Shown here in pieces: positions 36,469 through 49,214 of a stretch of DNA of 64,000 nt. A model generated the notes under the pieces. It had not been told where the DNA came from. It worked only from the letters and a program-made list of their open reading frames with translations, and searched no databases. The stretch's first letter is position 1. Every line of letters starts with the position of its first letter. The stretch lies in contig CM057224.1 in assembly GCA_029891385.1 (NCBI GenBank), positions 3,906,001 through 3,970,000 of the forward strand. The letters are read 5' to 3'. This DNA comes from Erythroxylum novogranatense (lineage: Eukaryota > Streptophyta > Magnoliopsida > Malpighiales > Erythroxylaceae). A program made the position numbers and the translations under genes.

Positions 36469-36857
36469 CCCTGTTATCCGAAAGTCAAAAATTTCGTTAT
36501 TTTGGGCATATCTTTTGGTGTAGATGTCCAAATGAGGTGATTTTGGATTCGTTGTGAACTAAAGATCAAGGGCTACAAGTTGTATGAAGTCGGGAAGTTT
36601 GGAATTTGCCTCGAAGGGTTCGAAATTTTAGAAGAAGATCAAATATAGATTTTTCATGCTTTAATTTGGATTTCCAAGCTTTGAATATTTCCTGTGGATA
36701 TTGATTGAATGGAAATTTGGTTGTTTTAGGAAACCAAGCTGACCCGATTTCATCGCAAGAGGAAGGACATCAGTGAATCGAATTCTCAAGCGTTATTAGG
36801 TAGGTAATGTACTTATAGTTATTGTGTGATTAGGCAATTTCTTGCCTATGTATGAAT

Positions 36858-37225
36858 ATAAAAATCCTCGTCTGAACTCCATACAGATAATGTGTCCAAA
36901 TCTTCAAAGCAAAGATCACAGCTGCTAACTCCAAATCATGTGTCGGATAATTCAGCTCATAAGACTTCAACTGCCTCGAAGCATAAGCAATTACCCGATC
37001 TCCCCTGCATCAATACACAACCAAGACCCTTCCTCGAATCATCACTGTACACAGTATATCCCTCATCACTCGATGGCAAAATCAGAATCGGAGCACTCGT
37101 CAATCTGTGCTTGAGCTCCTCAAAGCTCCTCTGACACTCCTCACTCTAAACAAACTTCTGATTTTTCCTCAACAATTTCGTCATCGGAGCGGCTATCATA
37201 GAGAATCCCTCCACAAACCTCCTGG
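36858..37225 (-). pseudogene. Inverted RT-RNase H fragment of pol inside the B 5' LTR
   Basis: The minus strand matches element A's pol around 29480-29830 along its full length, covering the end of RT and the start of RNase H. In the 3' LTR the same place (about 54500-54575) holds ordinary LTR sequence of about 85 bases. The fragment therefore replaced LTR sequence and points opposite to B's own pol. Confidence 0.88.
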
Positions 37226-38145
37226 GAATTGATAGCATTACATTTTGATGCCGAGCATGTTATGCCTCGACTTCGGTCATGGCATTTTGACTAAATGCAA
37301 GATATGAAAGAATACCATATGATAAAATGATTATGAGCATGATTATGTGCTTTTGTTTGGGCGAGAGTGGAACCATTTCGTTAAATCACGTGCACGTGAG
37401 ACAAGAGCCTTCTCCCTGCCTGCTTGTGGCCTATGAGATCCGAATGGACTCATTTAGTTCGAGTGTAAACTTGGTTTCTCCTTTTGTTTCCATGGAACCC
37501 TCGAGCCATTGTGATGTGCATTGCATATGTGAATTCTGCATTGTGAAGCATACTTTGTGACATAGTTATGAATTGAATTAATTATAATGGATGCGTAAAT
37601 TGTTGATTGGCGTGTGAATGCTTGATGCCTGTATATATATAATATATATACATTCATATGCTGGGATTTGTGCTAGTTGCCGATGACTATAATTATATTA
37701 GCCATCGAAATGTAGCTCGACCCATTATTTTCCTCCTCGGTGCAAAATGCATCGATTGTTGATCTTGCAAGGCATCGGAAACTTCGAGCTAATTAGGAGC
37801 CTTGTATAAGTTAGTATTTTGGTTAGCCCACCAGCACATCATCATGGAGCATACTGATGTATTTTGGATTGAGATTAGTTTTGTATTATGTTACATTTCG
37901 AGAATACTTGTTGAATTTCTTTGAATGATAATAACAGATGGTTTATGTTTTTGGAATGATTAATGTATGTTTAGAATGAATGTATGAATGTATGAATGTT
38001 GTATGTATGAGTATATGTTTGTAATTGTATCGAATTATGTATTTGTATAAATGTTGGGATCGGGTCCGCCGGTATTGGGCGTCGTCGCCGACGCAGCCCG
38101 AGGGGCCACCTCGGGAATGGAGATCCGGGGCCCAGACCCAACATG

Positions 38146-38160
38146 TTATGTATCAGAGCG
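38146..38160 (+). other. Primer-binding site of element B
   Basis: ttatgtatcagagcg follows the LTR by two bases and resembles TGGTATCAGAGC, complementary to initiator tRNA-Met, with changes in the first bases. Confidence 0.75.
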
Positions 38161-38199
38161 CCTAGGTTTAGTGTCCTTGGCTTAGAATGCATACTAGGA

Positions 38200-38740
38200 T
38201 GAATTGTGTGATTTGCTGATTGAGTATCATCCGGGCAAGGCCAATATGGTGGCATATGCCTTGAGTAGGAAGTCTTCGATTGCACATGTTCGATCGGTTT
38301 ATCTTCCTTTATTGGAAGAGATGGCCAAGCTTAAGATAAGCTTGAAGCAGGAGGAACCGGATTGCCTTCTAACTAACTTCCGAGTGAGACCGATACTCAA
38401 GGAGAAAGTTAGAGAATTACAGACACAGGATGCAGATTTGAGCAAGCTTCGGGATGAAATTCAGAACGGCAAGATTTCTGAAATAGAAGTGAGGGATGAT
38501 GGACTGATGACTGTGGGGAACAGGTTATGTATTCCAGATGTGCAGGAGGTTAAGGATGAGATTATGGATGAGGCACACAATGCGCCCTATGCCATGCATC
38601 CAGGTAGTACCAGGATGTATCGAGACTTGAGAGAGCATTTTTGGTCGAAGGGCATGAAGAGAGATGTAGCAGAGTTTGTTAGTAAGTGTTTAGTGTGTCA
38701 GTAAGTTAAAGCTGAACACTAAGCACCTTCGGGCAAGTTG
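38200..38740 (+). pseudogene. Element B RNase H end and integrase zinc finger
   Basis: Reads LLIEYHPGKANMVAYALSRK, then HNAPYAMHPGSTRMYRDL and CLVCQ, open for 166 codons from the deletion junction at about 38200. Two stops follow where A-type pol has Gln (CAA to TAA). Solo LTR E interrupts the frame after APSGK. Confidence 0.9.
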
Positions 38741-39569
38741 TGTAGCACCCCCTTACCATAGAGTACCCACCGGAACGCCTGTAGGTCATTCCGGTACATA
38801 TTCTACGATAAGAGACCACTACTGACAACTACCACTAAACTCCTCATGACTTCACAATCATAAAGCAGTACGAAGAAATTGACAACTTTTTAAAACTAAA
38901 CTGGATTTCATTTCATTTACTCAAAATTCAGAAATTTACAAACTGTCAGTATTTTCAGTCTGCACATGTTCCAAAATACCGTACACTACGTACCATACAG
39001 TAATGTACAAAGAACTGATCTAACTATAAGTCTCCAAAAGAAAGCCCAGCTGACCAACCTTTGAGCCATCGCCTCTCTCGCCAATCTACAGTACACGGCT
39101 CTACAGTCCTGAAGGAGCTATCTGTCTACACGTAAGCCTGAAAAATAGATTGCAATTTTGGATGAGTTTGCGAACTCAATGAGAAACCATCATCGATGGT
39201 TCTCCCAATTCATGCATCACATAAGCATGATACAGTATGCATCCAGTAATCATACAATTACAATGCTAATACAATCACAGTAATAGGCATACAACACAGT
39301 CACGGTAAGCGAACGATTCTGGTCATATTACGGATATACATATAGCCAGGTACCATGTCAAATATTCAGTCCAGTATGCAATGCAATTGTGACTATTTTC
39401 CAGTTTATTACAGTATTGTGACCGAGTGCTTTAGCAGTGTTCAAGAGGTCGATGACGCGGCGTCAGGAGAATTATCTCCTTCGAGCTCTAGGCTCGCGAT
39501 GTCGATGTCGATGGCGACTCAGTTCACATTTATTCTTTATCAGTTTATACATCTGTGCATGAGTGCACA

Positions 39570-42500
39570 TGTTGGGACCCGATCCGGGAACCGGATCCCA
39601 ACCGAAAAAGCGAAAAGAACGAAGGAAACGAGGCGAATGGAAACGGAAAATTCGCATCGAAATTTCAAATCGGAAACAAATAGTGGAAGCCAATAGCAAA
39701 AACGAACTCGAATCACAAAGCAAGCGGAAGCAAAGCAAATGCGAATCGAATCTGAGAATCAAAGCGAAGCAAATCGGAAAGCATAACAAATGTCCGACAT
39801 ACGTGCAAAATCATCTTAAAGAAGCGTCGCGTTGGAAACCCAAACTATCCAAATCCGGTATAATTAATTTTTTTCTTTTCTCATATTCATTTATTACATC
39901 TTTAGGCAATCTCATTCAAATCAAACACACAATTTCCACTCTTGAAATTCATTCTCATCAAATCTCAAAACTTGCTCATATTCTTATATATCCGTACAAG
40001 CCCCAAAATACATTTTATCCCAATTTTTTACGAAATTTTGGCGGCATAACGGTGCTTTTATCCTAACTCCAAACTTGCAAAGTGTTGAAAACAACACTTC
40101 TAAAAGCCCAATCAATCAAACAATCATCAAAATCAGCGGACCCTCCGTCAGGGATCTCGATAGAAACAATCGCAATCCTAATTCTAAAACATTCTCATAA
40201 TTGTAATTCAATCTACTATTCTCATAGTTCAATCTCATTCCCAAACTTATACACAATTCCATATACAATTTCATACTCTCATTCATAATCTTCATACATT
40301 CTGAAATACATCATAATCACTTAACGGCAATTCAAGCCATTTACAAAATATTTCAAATCTCAATTTATAATACAATGCAAACGATGCAAAAACGAATCAA
40401 ATGTCTTCACATTCTTTCATCCAATCTCCTGCTCGAAACCTGGAGATGGGGATGAAAGGGGGGGTGAGCTCGAAAGCTCGTGGATAACACATTTATAAAT
40501 CGACAAATAAACAAAAAACATTTTTCAAAAGCTTTTTGCCAAAAGGGCTTATTTTTCAAAATTTGTAACTTTTCAAAACGGTTTCCTCAAACCTTTCAAT
40601 TTTTCAAACTTTTCAAAACAAAATTCACTTTTTCATTTCTCAATTTTAAACATGAATGCAGAACACATAAACAAATCAAAAACACGTAACATATCAAAAT
40701 GTTCTGGTTCGGTCCAAACAGAACGTCTTCGCACATTCCATGCGATCTGTTCGATCGTGAGCAGCGTATTACATTTTCTCGCATAGCGGTCCATTAGCCG
40801 CCGTGAGGAGTCCGAATCGGACTCCGTGCCACTAGCGAACAGCCGAAAGGTTATAACGAATAGAGGCGATCTGCTCGACTCACCAAGGATCGACCAAACC
40901 CACATAACACATAACTCAAAACTGAAACTTTCAGTTGCTCAAGGCACTTTTCAAAATCTTGTTTTCATCAAACACAAACAAACTCACAATTCACATAATT
41001 CATACAATTTAATTTATTCAATCAATCAATGCAACAATTTGCATAATTTATCAATGCATACACAACAAATGCATTTTCGAAATTCTATCGATTTTCAAAT
41101 CATTTAAAACAATGAATTTAAACTTATAATAATTTTCCAAAATCATTCTAAACGAATAAAGTACGAAAATCTTTTCTTTCACTTTCTTGAATTTTCGAAA
41201 AGTCATATATAACTTACAAATCAAAATATAAATATGCTACCCACCTCGAATTATTGTCAGAAACTTGATTTCAAGCTCCAATTGCTCCTTGCTTCTTTTC
41301 TTCTTTCAATTAAAATTTACCTAAACTATAATATCCAAATTTCACATCACAAAGTGCATAATTCTCACAATTAACTATCGGAAATTCATAATCATCGCTT
41401 TTCCAAGCTTTCTAAAACCAGAATTTTTAAAATTCCCAAATTTTAAATTTGACCTAAACCGAATTAGTCAAATTCAAGCTCATAAATCACTTACTTACTC
41501 AAATTAAAAATAGAAAACACCAATTCAATATAAATTCAAGCTATTTCAATCTCCAATTTTGAAAATCTCCAATTTTCAAAATTGGCCTAAACCAATTTAT
41601 CCAAATTCCATGTCATAAATCATAATTTCTTCAAAATTGATTTCATATTTCATCAATTCCTACTCTTAATTATGATTCTACACCATTAATTCACAAAAAC
41701 CCCAATAATTCACAAAAACTCCAAATTTCTAATTTGGCCTAAACACTAAATTTACCATTTTCAAATTAAACTTCACCTAAAGCATAAACATCAAAATTAA
41801 CTTAGGATATCTCAAGTTCATCACTAATTCAAGTTATCTAAATCATCAATTTCAAAAACCCCTAAATTTTACTATTCATCATCTTCTTCACTAAGCTTTA
41901 TCTCTCTAAAATCTTCCATAACCAAAATTAACTCATTAATCACTAAATAAATCTCATAGCACATAAACCACATCATTTCTAATTAATCTAAACCAAAATT
42001 TCAAGAATAACTCAAAACTCTTACCTCTTTCTCTCTCTAAAATTTCGAAATTTTTAAGCTCCAAAGGTAGCTTCATCTTCTTTCTCCTTCTTTCCTCTTG
42101 AAACTACTTCAAAATCCTTTAAAAACCCAAAAGAAATTCAAACTCACCTTCCTTTTCTTCTTTCTCCAACACCATCCGAAACTTCCTCTTCTATCTCCTC
42201 TCTTCTTCTTTTCTCTCTTCGTTTCTTTCTTAATTTTTTTGCCTAACTCATGTTTCTTCCATCTTTAAACGACAGCACACATGTAATTCTGCCATGTCAT
42301 TAAAATTTTGAGCCAAAAGACCCTTATGCCCTCACTTGTTTGCTTATTTACTGAATTTGCCCTACGAGAACTTGAAAACTGACTACTTGCGTCCTGATTT
42401 CCAGCATCTAAACAAAATAATTTGGACAAAATTTTTTCATGAAAATTGTTCCTCTAGATCATACAAATCCAACGCCACCGACGGCGCTCAATTCGGATCT

Positions 42501-44069
42501 AAAACGAAGAAGTTATGGCGAATTATTAATCGACACACACAAAATCCGAAACTGAACTTTAACATAACTTCAGTCCAGAATTTGACAATCTTAGGGATGA
42601 AATTAAATTTCGATCCCTTCACATGATTTGTAGCCCCATATCTTAACTTTATTTTCCTTCAAGAATCAACTCAATCAGAGTTGTATAACTCCCGAAAATC
42701 ACAAAATACTGAACCATGTTCAGAAAATTATCCAACTTACAACCTATAACCCATCTCTTACTTTAGTTCAATCAATCTCTTTTCATTTAATCTCCTAAAA
42801 ATCATATTTCTTCATAAAAATGAACGTAATTGTCTTAGAAATCCAACGCTTCAAGAATCAAGTCAATCGGATGTCGGACAGAAAAGTTATAAGCAAAAGA
42901 GTAAAATATGTTCAGAAAATTGCCTTTCTTAAACAAGTAGGAAAGTCGCGATCGTGCGCGTGCACGACCGCGATATCCGCATGAACCAGTGGAGTCACGA
43001 TCGTGCGCGTGCACGATCGTGACAATGCGGTGAACCCGCAGAGTCGCAATCGTGCGTATGCACGACCGCGACTTTTGGGTGCACCTGCACTCTTTTTTTT
43101 TTTTGAAACTTTCAAAAATCATAACTTTTTATCCTAAACTCCAAATTTAACAAATTTGGTCTCTATGGAAAGCTTGAAGGAAGCTCTATAACTTCCATGA
43201 AGAACTCCACAACTAATTCCATCTCAAAATGATTAATTTTCTAATCAAAGATTTAACCCAAATAATAAATACTTAAACAAAGTCCTCAACTTTGAAAATT
43301 TCTATCTTTCAACTCCAAACTCCAATCATGTCATATTTTATATCGATGCGAAGATCAGAAAGTCACCTAAAACTTTCATGAAGGACTCAAAAATCAATTT
43401 GACCTCTAAGGAAGTCAATTTTTCTATCAAAAGTTCCGTTCTCTAATAATTATGCAAAAACCATAACATAAACTTGTAAAAATCATAACTTATAATTCCG
43501 AGATCGAAAAATTGCATACTTTATATCAAAATTAAGATCAAATCAGATCCTTCAACTTTCATGAAGAACTTCAAGGCTAAAATAACCTCTAATTAGGTTA
43601 ATTTCTCAGTCAAAGTTTCAGCCATAAAAAAGTCAAAAGTCAACTCTATCACACACAAACTTTGACTGATCATAACTTCTACTCCCGATATCGAAAAATT
43701 GCAAACTTTATGGCTACAGAAAGCTCTTAACATAATCTACAAGTTTCATGTAGATCATTTTATCAAATTTTGCCTAAATCAAAAGTCAACCCTCAAAGGC
43801 CAAAAAGTCAAACTTTTTACAATTTTTCATATTTTCACACTTTCTCTCTTTATTTCTTGATTTTCAACTTAATTTCAATCAACTCATCCACTTTAAACTT
43901 GTATAATCCATACAAATCTATTCAAATTTCAAAATCATCAAACTCCATCAATTCTTTTTCTCATCAATTTCTTAAAACATAATCACATCTAATACAAACT
44001 TCTCATACGAACTTACATATTTCATACTTTTTATATTTTTAAAATTCACTTAAAGATCGGGGTCCAACA
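39570..44069 (-). repeat. 3' LTR of element D
   Basis: 4500 bp. Contains Lys/Ser-rich chance frames near 39563-40066, a CpG-rich tandem repeat at 42947-43074 and AT-rich sequence elsewhere. It differs from its partner mainly in a short region at 40690-40905. Confidence 0.92.
42947..43074. repeat. Three 49-bp tandem units with hairpin arms, left LTR of D
   Basis: Each unit starts gtcgcgatcgtgc or gtcacgatcgtgc and contains its reverse complement after a few bases. The middle unit has perfect 13-base arms, gtcacgatcgtgc and gcacgatcgtgac, around gcgt. The AT content around it is high, so the patch stands out. A second copy is at 48094-48223. Confidence 0.9.
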
Positions 44070-44722
44070 TTTCTCCCCCTCTTAAAAGAATTTCGTCCTC
44101 GAAATTTTAACTTAAGAAATCACCAAATGCTTGCTTCTCAATGACTATAATCACTTACTTTCTTATCTAATTTCTACTTCATATATGTATCTCAATCTTG
44201 TCACAATATTTCACTTCTTGTATCTCATACATATTCATAACTCATTGTTTCTACAGTTATGGAAACAAGTCAATGGTTCATTTCTTAAGAACCCTAATAT
44301 GGTTCAATCATCGTTTAATCCTTCTCATTATGTCATCATTCTTTCATCTATATCAATTCATCACAATTTATCAAGAAATTCTAATCTTAAGTTCCTCAAC
44401 ACACTCCGAAAATCAATCATATTCTTAACACCCAAATCGAACCAATCACTTGAATTCGTCAAATAGTCATGCACATCTATTTCAAATTCCTAACGACAAT
44501 CATACTTCTTTCATCAAAATCAAATGGTCACTTAGCATATCCTCACTAATTCAATCTTATCCTCACACACTCTTATCAATCTTATATGCCCAGTTAAGAC
44601 CCTAATACTGAGCTCTGATACCATAAATGTTGGGTCCCGCATTCGGAACCCAACTACTCATACAGATTCCCTCCTACGTATGCATGATTCCTTATAAACT
44701 CTTCTTGCTCTGATACCATACA
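44070..44722 (-). other. Interior of element D: polypurine tract, pol remnant and two primer-binding sites
   Basis: At 44070-44081 the minus strand reads GAGGGGGAGAAA, preceded by TTCGAGGACGAAATTC as in A and B. No gag, RT or integrase motif follows. At the other end TATGGTATCAGAG (minus strand of 44709-44721) is the PBS beside the LTR. About 100 bases away, 44617-44628, lies a second TATGGTATCAGAG beside a short LTR-like end (tgttgggtcccgcattcgg). The doubled PBS suggests a template switch or nested end. Confidence 0.85.
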
Positions 44723-47700
44723 TGTTGGGACCCGATCCGGGAACCGGATCCCAACCGGAAAAGCGAAAAGAACGAAGGAAACGAGGCGAATGGAAACGGA
44801 AAATTCGCATCGAAATTTCAAATCGGAAACAAATAGCGGAAGCCAATAGCAAAAACGAACTCAAATCACAAAGCAAGCGGAAGCAAAGCAAATGCGAATC
44901 GAATCTGAGAATCAAAGCGAAGCAAATCGAAAGCATAACAAATGTCCGACATCCGTGCAAAAATCATCTTAAAGAAGCGTCGCGTTGAAACCCAAACTAT
45001 CCAAATCCAAAGTATAATTAATTTTTTCTTTTCTCATATTCATTTATTACATCTTTAGGCAATCTCATTCAAATCAAACACACAATTTCCACTCTTGGAA
45101 ATTCATTCTCATCAAATCTCAAAACTTGCTCATATTCTTATATATCCGCACAAGCCCCAAAATACATTTTATCCCAATTTTTTTTTAAATTTTGGCGGCA
45201 TAACGGTGCTTTTATCTAACGAACCTGCAAAGTGTTCAAAACAACACTTCTAAAAGCCCAATCAATCAAACAATCATCACAATCAACCGGACCTCCGTCC
45301 GGGATCTCGATAAAACAATCGCAATCCTAATTCTAAAACATTCTCATAATTGTAATTCAATCTACTATTCTCATAGTACAATCTCATTCCCAAACTTATA
45401 CACAATTCCATATACAATTTCATACTCTCATTCATAATCTTCATACATTCGAAATACATCATAATCACTTAACGGCAATTGAGCCATTTACAAAATATTT
45501 CAAATCTCAATTTATAATACAATGCAAGCGATGCAAAACGCAACCAAACGTCTTCACATTCTTTCATCCAATCTCTGCTCAAACTTGGAGATGGGGATGA
45601 AAGGGGTAGCTTCAGCTTCGTGAATAACACGTTTATAAATCGACAAATAAGCAAAAAACATTTTTCAAAAGCTTTTTGCCAAAAGGGCTTATTTTTCAAA
45701 ATTTGTAACTTTTCAAAACGGTTTCCTCAAACCTTTCAAATTTTCAAACTTTTCAAAGCAAAATTCACTTTTTCATTTCTCAATTTTAAACATGAATGCA
45801 GAACACATAAACAAATCAAAAACACGTAATATATCAAAATGGTGCAGTTCGGTCCAAGCGAGCGTCTTGCACATTCCCGCATAGCGATCACATGCGTTCG
45901 TGAGCGAACGTACTACACTTTCCGCATAAGCGGTCCGATTATGGCCGTGAAGGAGTCCGAAATCGAGCTCCGTGCTACTAGCGAACAACCGGGCGAAGGC
46001 TATAACGAATAGAGGCGAGTGCTCGACTCACGAGGACTGACCAAACCCACATAACACATAACTCAAAATGAAACTTTCAGTTGCTGAAGGCACTTTTCAA
46101 AATCTTGTTTTCATCAAACACAAACAAACTCACAATTCACATAATTCATACAATTTAATTTATTCAATCAATCAATGCAACAATTTGCATAATTTATCAA
46201 TGCATACACAACAAATGCATTTTCGAAATTCTATCGATTTTCAAATCATTTAAAACAATGAATTTAAACTTATAATAATTTTCCAAAATCATTCTAAGCG
46301 AATAAAATACGAAAATCTTTTCTTTCACTTTCTTGAATTTTTGAAAAGTCATATATAACTTACAAATCAAAATATAAATATGCTACCCACCTCGAATTAT
46401 TGTCAAAAACTTGATTTCAAGCTCCAATTGCTCCTTGCTTCTTTCCTTCTTTCAATTAAAATTTACCTAAACTATAATATCCAAATTTCACATCACAAAG
46501 TGCATAATTCTCACAATTAACTATCGGAAATTCATAATCATCGCTTTTCCAAGCTTTCTAAAACCAGAATTTTTAAAATTCCCAAATTTCAAATTTGACC
46601 TAAACCGAAATAGTCAAATTCAATCTCATAAATCACTTATTTACTTAAATTAAACTTAGAAAACACCAATTTCATATAAATTCAAGCTATTTCAATCTCC
46701 AATTTTGAAAATCCCCAATTTTCAAAATTGGCCTAAACCAATTTATTCAAATTCCATGTCATAAATCATAATTTCCTCAAAATTGATTTCATATTTCATC
46801 AATTCCTACTCTTAATTATGATTCTACACCATTAATTCACAAAAACCCCAATAATTCACAAAAATCCCAAATTTCTAATTTGGCCTAAACTCTAAATTTA
46901 CCATTTTTCAAATTAAACTTCACCTAAAGCATAAACATCAAAATTAACTTAGGATATCTCAAATTCATCACTAATTCAAGTTATCTAAATCATCAATTTC
47001 AAAAACTCTCAAATTTCACTATTCATCATCTTCTTCACTAAGCTTTCTCTCTCTAAAATCTTCCATAACCAAAATTAACTCATTAATCACTAAATAAATC
47101 TCATAGCACATAAACCCACATCATTTCTAATTAATCTAAACCAAAATTTCAAGAATAACTCAAAACTCTCACCTCTTTCTCTCTCTAAAATTTCGAAATT
47201 TTTAAGCTCCAAAGGTAGCTTCATCTTCTTTCTCCTTCTTTCCTCTTGAAACTACTTCAAAATCCTTTAAAAACCCAAAAGAAATTCAAACTCACCTTCC
47301 TTTTCTTCTTTCTCCAACACCATCCGAAACTTCCTCTTCTATCTCCTCTCTTCTTCTTTTCTCTCTTCATTTCTTTCTTAATTTTTTTGCCTAACTCATG
47401 TTTCTTCCTTCTTTAAACGACAGCACACATGTAATTCTGCCATGTCATTAAAATTTTGAGCCAAAAAACCCTTATGCCCTCACTTGTTTGCTTATTTACG
47501 AATTTGCCCCTGCAGGAACTTGAAAAACTAACTACTTGCGTCCTGATTTCCAGCATCTAAACAAAATAATTTGGACAAACTTTCTTCATGAAAAGTGTTC
47601 CTCTAGATCATACGAATCCAACGCCACTGACGGTGCTCAATTCGGATCTAAAACGAAGAAGTTATGGCCGAATTACTAACTGACCTGCATAAAATCTGAA

Positions 47701-49214
47701 ACTGAACTTTAACATAACTTCAGTCCAGAATTTGACAATCTTAGGGATGAAATTAAATTTCGATCTCTTCACATGATTTGTAGCCCCATATCTTAACTTT
47801 ATTTTACTTCAAGAATCAACTCAATCGGAGTTGTATAATTCCCGAAAATCGCAAAATACTGAACCATGTTCAGAAAATTATCCAACTTACAACCTATAAC
47901 CCATCTCTTACTTTAGTTCAATCAATCTCTTTTCATTTAATCTCCTAAAAATCATATTTCCTCATAAAAATGAACGTAATTGTCTTAGGAATCTAACGCT
48001 TCAAGAATCAAGTCAATCGGATGTCGGACAGAAAAGTTATAAGCAAAAGAGTAAAATATGTTCAGAAAATTGCCTTTCTTAAACAAGTAGGAAAGTCGCG
48101 ATCGTGCGCGTGCACGACCGCGATATCCGCATGAACCAGCGGAGTCACGATCGTGCGCGTGCACGATCGCGACAATGCGGTGAACCCGCAGAGTCACGAT
48201 CGTGCGTATGCACGACCGCGACTTTAGGTGCACTGCACCCTTTTTTTTCAAACTTTCAAAAATCATAACTTTTTATCCTGAACTCCAAATTTAACAAATT
48301 TGGTCTCTATGGAAAGCTTGAAGGAAGATCTATAACTTCCATGAAGAACTCCACAACCAATTCCATCTCTAAAATGATTAATTTTCTAATCAAAGATTTA
48401 ACCCAAATAATAAATACTTAAACAAAGTCCTCAACTTTGAAAATTTCTATCTTTCAACTCCAAACTCCAATCATGTCATATTTTATATCGATGCGAAGAT
48501 CAGAAAGTCACCTAAAACTTTCATGAAGGACTCAAAAATCAATTTGACCTCTAAGGAAGTCAATTTTTCCATCAAAAGTTCCGTCCTCTAATAATTATGC
48601 AAAAAACATAACATAAACTTGTAAAAATCATAACTTATAATTCCGAGATCGAAAAATTGCATACTTTATATCAAAATTAAGATCAAATCAGATCCTTCAA
48701 CTTTCATGAAGAACTTCAAGGCTAAAATAACCTCTAATTAGGTTAATTTCTCAGTCAAAGTTTCAGCCATAAAAAAGTCAAAAGTCAACTCTATCACACA
48801 CAAACTTTGACTGATCATAACTTCTACTCCCGATATCGAAAAATTGCAAACTTTATTGCTACAGAAAGCTCTTAACATAATCTACAAGTTTCATGTAGAT
48901 CATTTTATCAAATTTTGCCTAAATCAAAAGTCAACCCTCAAAGGCCAAAAAGTCAAACTTTTTACAATTTTTCATATTTTCACACTTTCTCTCTTTATTT
49001 CTTGATTTTCAACTTAATTTCAATCAACTCATCCACTTTAAACTTGTATAATCCATACAAATCTATTCAAATTTCAAAATCATCAAACTCCATCAATTCT
49101 TTTTCTCATCAATTTCTTAAAACATAATCACATCTAATACAAACTTCTCATACGAACTTACTTATTTCATACTTTTTATATTTTTAAAATTCACTTAAAG
49201 ATCGGGGTCCAACA
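44723..49214 (-). repeat. 5' LTR of element D
   Basis: 4492 bp, matching 39570-44069, with the CpG-rich units at 48094-48223. Confidence 0.92.
48094..48223. repeat. 49-bp tandem units with hairpin arms, right LTR of D
   Basis: Same structure as 42947-43074 with a few C/T and G/A differences at CpG sites. Confidence 0.88.

Larger units (their letters stand above)
35564..38143 (+). repeat. 5' LTR of element B, carrying an inverted pol fragment
   Basis: Begins TGTTAGATCC and ends CCCAACA, 2580 bp against 2219 bp for the other LTR. The extra length comes from a reversed pol fragment (36858-37225) and additional CpG-rich repeat units at 36191-36468. Confidence 0.9.
39570..49214 (-). mobile_element. 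Element D: non-autonomous LTR retrotransposon with 4.5-kb LTRs and 0.65-kb interior, TSD GCACA
   Basis: Two long direct repeats, 39570-44069 (4500 bp) and 44723-49214 (4492 bp), begin TGTTGGGACCC and end GTCCAACA. GCACA flanks the whole at 39565-39569 and 49215-49219. The polypurine tract is next to the left LTR and the PBS next to the right one, so the element points left. No gag or pol is present. Near-identical LTRs over most of their length make it the youngest insertion of the nest. It resembles a LARD, but the interior is far smaller than usual for that class. Confidence 0.92.

Noticed and set aside
39563..40066. 167-codon open frame, Lys/Arg/Ser-rich
   Set aside because: It spans the edge of the D LTR, is low complexity, and the other LTR copy breaks it. 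A chance frame.
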